From assembly GCF_049243985.1 (NCBI RefSeq), contig NC_135381.1:26026345-26090344 (forward strand): a DNA stretch of 64,000 nt, read 5' to 3'. The notes below the pieces were generated by a model that saw only the letters and a program-made list of their open reading frames with translations, did no database searches and was not told the DNA's origin. The position numbers were made by a program, and so were the translations under genes. Source of the DNA: Paroedura picta. Lineage: Eukaryota; Chordata; Lepidosauria; Squamata; Gekkonidae. The first letter of the stretch is position 1. The number at the start of each line of letters is the position of its first letter. Below are positions 60,136 through 64,000 of the stretch, one piece after another.

Positions 60136-60226
60136 GCCTACTAGACATAAACAAGCTAATAAGCTCACAGGTTTCCCTGTTTTTACAGTGGGAGAGGAAC
60201 AAAAATAAACAATTCTTCCATAATAC

Positions 60227-60356
60227 CTGATTTCCCCTTCTTTAATGTGATTTTCAAGTTCTTCAATAAATCGCTCTCCTCGTGTCCAGTAGATCATGGG
60301 ACCCGACTCTCCACTGAAGCCAAAAAATGCTTTGCAGGCAACATTGAGAGGCTGAC
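60227..60356 (-). CDS. IL1RAPL2: IL1RAPL2 exon: first half of third Ig-like domain (internal exon, 130 bp)
   Basis: This is the most 5' exon of the gene in the window. The gene product is a single-pass synaptic membrane receptor of the IL-1 receptor family, with three extracellular Ig-like domains, one membrane helix and a cytoplasmic TIR domain. The exon encodes 42 whole codons beginning QPLNVACKAFFGFSGES and ending KEGEI, with partial codons at both ends. The cysteine in VACKA and the tryptophan in MIYWTRG are the expected first disulfide cysteine and core tryptophan of an Ig fold. The acceptor is a pyrimidine-rich run ending TTCTTCTCAG. The donor is CAG followed by GTATTATG, and its AG joins the G of the next exon to make Arg. 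Earlier exons, including the start codon, are outside the window. The paralogue IL1RAPL1 is very similar here, so the choice of IL1RAPL2 rests on the C-terminal exon. Confidence 0.93.
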
Positions 60357-60695
60357 CTGAGAAGAAATACAAAGAAGGTAAATAAGACAGATGATTGTCA
60401 TGTTAAAAGCGTAATGTGAGCGTCTTCTAAATATGATCTTCTGATGATCACATAGAGTCCTTGGTGCTGAAGAGTTGTCTCAGATGAATCCAGTGAAAAG
60501 GCAGTGTCCTTTGGGTAGGTGTTTTCTTTAGAGCTTATAAATATTCCCGAGAACAAGTCAAACCACTGAGTCTGGTTCCATCATCTCTGGCTGGTGGTGA
60601 CTCTGCAGTCTGGGAAGAGGCCCCTCCTAACTTTCTTTCTGTTGGGAATGTCAAGCAACTGTGCTTAAGCCTTGCCCTCTAAGCTGTGGGCCCAC

Positions 60696-60800
60696 CATTG
60701 TAGGGATGGGCATGAACTGGGAAAATGTGGCTCAGTTTGTGTTCACGAACCACAAACCATCACAAACTTTTAACACGAACCAGTTCAGCTTGTGAAGTCC
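60696..60800. mobile_element. Possible DNA transposon relic
   Basis: The stretch starting TAGGGATGGGCATGAACTGG, with GTTCACGAACC and ACGAACCAGTTCA inside, recalls a common vertebrate hAT-type end with repeated GAAC and GTTC motifs. Only one end is recognisable. Confidence 0.3.
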
Positions 60801-61094
60801 ATGATCTGATCCAATTCCCTCCCGCCCCCAGGCATGCTAGACTCACAAGGGGTCTCCAGGTGACTCTCTTCTACCTGCCCTACAGTTCTGTTGAGGATTG
60901 ATGGGGTCCAAGTTGCAACCCACCCAAGACGATGTCCTCCAGGAATGTGCTTTCTGGTGAAACGATTGCCTGTCATTTCTCCAGAAAATAGTTTCCTAGG
61001 GGGGACCTTCTTTTTGAGGGACAAAACCATAAAAATTAGTAAGAGATATCTAGGTACAGCAGTTACTGCTTCTATTTCTTAAAGCATATTTTAA

Positions 61095-61180
61095 ATGTAG
61101 CTATTATTTGATTCGATTATATTGTATGCTGCCTCGAAATGATGGGCTCAAGAGGAGGACCCTATAAATTTAAACAAACA
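61095..61180 (+). mobile_element. L2-type LINE extreme 3' end
   Basis: GATTATATTGTATGCTGCCT followed by CAGAGG-like sequence resembles the L2 3' UTR; it is short. Confidence 0.4.
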
Positions 61181-61924
61181 AAGCTGTCAAAAAGCGCCCC
61201 CCACTATTGTGGTGGAGCCAATAGTAGCCATGAGGGGTTCCTGGAAGGAAAACGGTGGATTTGCATTGGGTCTTTGAAAATGTGCACCTGTCCATCCAGG
61301 TGTCAGGATGATGCATGGGGATTGTGCTGCTCCATGGGTCAAACTAGATGTGATATTGACAAAATGCTGTGAGGGACCACTGATGCTTGTTTCCCACCTG
61401 AGTGTCCTTCTAGGAGCCAGAACAGTCCTGAGGGGTGCATCTGGTTGACTGGCTTCCAAACAGAGGACAGCAAAGCAGGTCTGGGAGGGAAAAACCCCTG
61501 TGACTTCTCTGCCCCATGCCTTTCCTGTCTTTATGCCACTATCTGTCTAGAAGTCACAGGAAACATTAAATATCTTCTTAAAGCAAGTTTTAGCGTGTGC
61601 ACTGCTCATATTTGACTTTAATAGGAAAAGACACTTGTAGCAAAGTGAGAATGGAAAAACCGAGACGCCGTCAATCAAAATTGACAGCATTTGCCCTTTA
61701 TGTGGCACACCCCACTCGGCAGTACAGTACGAGGCAAACAGCTTTTGGGAGAACTGCTTCTTATTCACCAGCCCAGAAAGCTTTCTTTTGAGAACAAAGG
61801 AAAGGAAAATATTTCAGAGAGCCATCCCATTTCGGCAAGCTCTGCTTTGTACAGCCAGAAGACAATGAACTCTTGTCCCCCTGCAACACTTACCTCCACA
61901 AAATAAGGAAGTTTAAACCAAACC

Positions 61925-62070
61925 GTTCTGGGGTTAGTTATTTCGGTGTGAATCTGGAAGGCTTCAAGCAGTGGCTGGACTGATATTTGGCATGGATGCT
62001 TTAGGCTGATCCTGCATTAAGTGGGAGTTTGGGCTAAATGGCCTGGACAGCCCATCTGTATTCTAGAGAA
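61925..62070 (+). mobile_element. CR1-type LINE 3' end
   Basis: GGCTTCAAGCAGTGGCTGGA, CATGGATGCTTTAGGCTGAT and GGGCTAAATGGCCTGGACAG follow CR1 3' UTR order. The terminal octamers are lost. Confidence 0.7.
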
Positions 62071-62198
62071 AAACGTTTAGCCCAACTTTCTTTGTATTCC
62101 TTCAGAAGTGAACTCGGCTGATTTCCACCAGGCTACTTGTACATAAAAACACTGTTCACCAGGTGAAAATCCTCCTGCCAATAGAGTTTCCTCTACAG

Positions 62199-62297
62199 CA
62201 CGGGTAGTCAACCTGTGGTCCTCCAGATGTCCATGGACTACAGTTCCCATGAGCCCCTGCCATGGACATCTGGAGGGCCGCAGTTTGATTACCCCTG
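62199..62297. mobile_element. Palindromic hAT MITE, family 1, copy 8
   Basis: The family 1 body is shortened. The flanks CTCTACAG and TCCTAGAA are not identical, though each has TA at its centre. The inner palindrome is asymmetric, so one arm was probably shortened. Confidence 0.85.
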
Positions 62298-62343
62298 TCC
62301 TAGAACAACAAACCAGCTGTCAGGTTAAATATCCTCCATTAGG

Positions 62344-62563
62344 AAATTGAACATCGAAAATTCAAACAAAGGAGTAAAGCAAGGCTGCATTTTAGCACCT
62401 TTTCACTTTTTTATGGATGACATTGCTTCTACTTTGTCAAGTGTGAATGGGCATTGTCCAAATCTTGGCACATTACATCTCCCTGTACTTTTGTATGCAG
62501 ATGATGCTATGTTACTTTCTTGCTGTTTTAGGAATTCACCACAGAGTCTCTGGTGGTCATATC
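62344..62563 (+). mobile_element. Non-LTR LINE RT fragment with YADD box
   Basis: The frame encodes GVKQGCILAPFHFFMDDIAS and LPVLLYADDAMLLS, RT motifs B and C with the catalytic aspartates present. It is probably the same family as 39285-40360. A hAT MITE lies immediately downstream. Confidence 0.82.
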
Positions 62564-62571
62564 ATTTACAG

Positions 62572-62680
62572 CAGGGGTAGTCAAACTGTGGCCCTCCAGA
62601 TGCCCATTGACTGCAATTACCATGAGCCCCTGCAAGCATTCGCTATGGACATCTGGAGGGCTGCAGTTTGACTACCCCTG
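62572..62680. mobile_element. Palindromic hAT MITE, family 1, copy 9, beside a LINE RT relic
   Basis: The ends are CAGGGGTAGTCAAACTG and its complement. A perfect duplication ATTTACAG flanks it at 62564-62571 and 62681-62688. It sits at the end of the recognisable reverse transcriptase fragment. Confidence 0.92.
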
Positions 62681-63477
62681 ATTTACAGGTTCCCTCCATA
62701 AAGGTGTTTGTTTTTCAGGGAGAGAAGTAAGTACACACCATGCAATCGTTCAGGCATATCCCAGTGAGCAGTTTTAAAATTGGCAATGCACCTTCAGGTT
62801 CTCAAAGGTTCTCTTCCCTGGCTCTGTCCAAGATTTCACTTGCAGTTTTAATTGCATTGTTTATTAGATAAAGCACTTTTAATTACTTTTTCTCTCAAAG
62901 TCTACCGTAGTTAAATTAAATTAAACATCAAAGGGCTACAAAATGTGATGGCATCTTTACTTCAGATCAGTGTCCCTTTTGGCCACAGCAACTGTTATGA
63001 GTTATTTTTAAGTCCTTTTTCTTTTTTTAAGTTGTTCCTTCAGAGGTATGTGTTTTTAAAGCATCAGAAGGGAAACGAGAAAGGTGTTGGTGCATTCCCA
63101 AAGAATTAACGTTTGATAGGATATTTCAAGTGGCATAAAGGGAAGGAGTGTAGAACAGAATGTTAGACTGTTATTAATTCTCCTCTTTAAACCAGGGGTC
63201 ACCTTGGCACATTAAAGTCCCAGGTCTGGAGCTGAAAGCATCTTGGTGGTCTTTCTTGTTCTGTGCTGTCAATCAGACCTGTTTGTTGTAAGCTCCCCAC
63301 AGATAAGATCACCACTCACCTACTGAATGGCTGGAGTAGCTTCCGATAGCTAGCTTGCATTGTATATGCTTCAGAAGGGCATTTGCACAGCAAATTTATG
63401 TGACTTCTACAGTGCGTTCCAGTGTGTTTCACAAGAAAGTGAAATTCATGCCTTTTGTGCAGCTGAAATGGTTGTAT

Positions 63478-64000
63478 ATTATTTATTTATTTATAATTAC
63501 ATTGGTGTACCTCCGCTCCCAGCAAAAGCACGCTCGCGGCCGTTCACAACACAAGACAATAAAACATCAACCATAAAACCATTTAAAACAGCTTAAAATC
63601 ATCACAATAAAACAATAAACCCTCCAAAGCCTAATAAAATCAAGATGGCGGTAAAAATCCCTCTGCTGCAGCCATAGCCAGTATAGGCCAGAAAACTGGG
63701 AATGAAAGAAAAAAGAAGCAAAGGGGTAGAATGAACAGTCTAATACCTTAGCCTAAGACCCGGGGGGGGGGGGGGGAGAGATACCAGAGGTTGACTGTTT
63801 CCCTCAGAGGATCACCTATCCGCTGGTCATCCACCTTGAGCAGCCAGGACGGACAAGGATCAAGGGGGCAAGTAGTCACCCTCACTGAACCTAGCAATTT
63901 GTCCACTTAAGATTAAGAGAGCCACCTGAAACCATCAAACCTAATCCCCCACCACAGCCACAGAGCTTTCAGTTCACAATCTGTATCAGTTGTAACAGTA
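63478..64000 (-). mobile_element. L2-type LINE 3' end running off the window
   Basis: The (TTAT)n tail at 63479-63495 and ACAATAAAACATCAACCATA-type UTR sequence are followed by GAGCTTTCAGTTC near the right edge. The copy lies on the minus strand and continues past 64000. Confidence 0.65.

Larger units (their letters stand above)
56550..60226 (-). other. IL1RAPL2: IL1RAPL2 intron within the third Ig domain
   Basis: This 3.7-kb intron splits the third Ig domain. It contains a 200-bp purine microsatellite, one copy of an unclassified repeat pair and a hAT-like element. The stretch 57300-58770 shows no repeat I recognise and is moderately AT-rich; it is the cleanest candidate here for conserved non-coding sequence, but sequence alone cannot show that. 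Confidence 0.85.
60357..64000 (-). other. IL1RAPL2: IL1RAPL2 intron (5' part lies outside window)
   Basis: This is intron upstream of the first visible Ig exon. It holds a possible hAT relic near 60700, an L2 tail near 61100, a CR1 3' end at 61925-62070, two palindromic MITEs, a LINE reverse transcriptase piece and an L2-type 3' end running off the window edge. In 61200-61900 and 62690-63470 I see no recognisable repeat or exon. Confidence 0.85.

Noticed and set aside
29780-60356. Calling the gene IL1RAPL1 rather than IL1RAPL2
   Set aside because: The domains fit both, but the tail (HHTYCNIPLTLLNGQLPL, ending FTSDIW) and segments such as LDCDN and EDLTRCVEQSRRLIIVL match my memory of IL1RAPL2. 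IL1RAPL1 ends SSVIW.

Overview
The window is vertebrate nuclear DNA, almost certainly from a squamate reptile. It is intron-rich and crowded with L2- and CR1-type LINEs, a young Bov-B (RTE) LINE tail, tRNA-derived SINEs with a Sauria-SINE-like 3' tail, and many short hAT MITEs. A lizard fits best. A gecko is possible from the SINE repertoire, but I cannot fix the species.

The only host gene I can support is IL1RAPL2 (interleukin-1 receptor accessory protein-like 2), on the minus strand. Five consecutive coding exons are visible, in transcript order: 60356-60227 and 56549-56404 (third Ig-like domain), 49127-48984 (juxtamembrane and transmembrane segment), 44983-44813 (first part of the TIR domain) and 30480-29780 (rest of TIR, long C-terminal tail, stop). 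All junctions are GT-AG and the codon phases join exactly, giving 429 residues, roughly the last 60% of the protein. The signal peptide, first two Ig domains and promoter lie beyond position 64000.

Layout: 1-29779 is 3' untranslated sequence and downstream flank, 30481-44812 is the large last intron, and 44984-48983, 49128-56403, 56550-60226 and 60357-64000 are the earlier introns. All of these are repeat-laden. No second host gene, RNA gene or CRISPR array was found.

The most informative non-genic signal is in the MITEs. Nine full and one partial copies of a palindromic MITE (ends CAGGGGTAGTCAA) and two copies of another (ends TAAGGTGACCAG) lie in the window. Eight of them have perfect 8-bp target duplications, and every one has TA at its centre, which points to Buster-type hAT transposases. 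A third MITE pair has 3-bp duplications. Other points are a 358-bp tandem duplication beside a CR1 remnant, three dispersed repeat pairs of no family I can name, nested insertions that order the elements in time, a very long GAA tract grown from a SINE tail, and a 200-bp purine tract about 0.5 kb upstream of an Ig exon. I found no convincing novel biological system; the window is an ordinary neuronal receptor locus with an informative transposon record.
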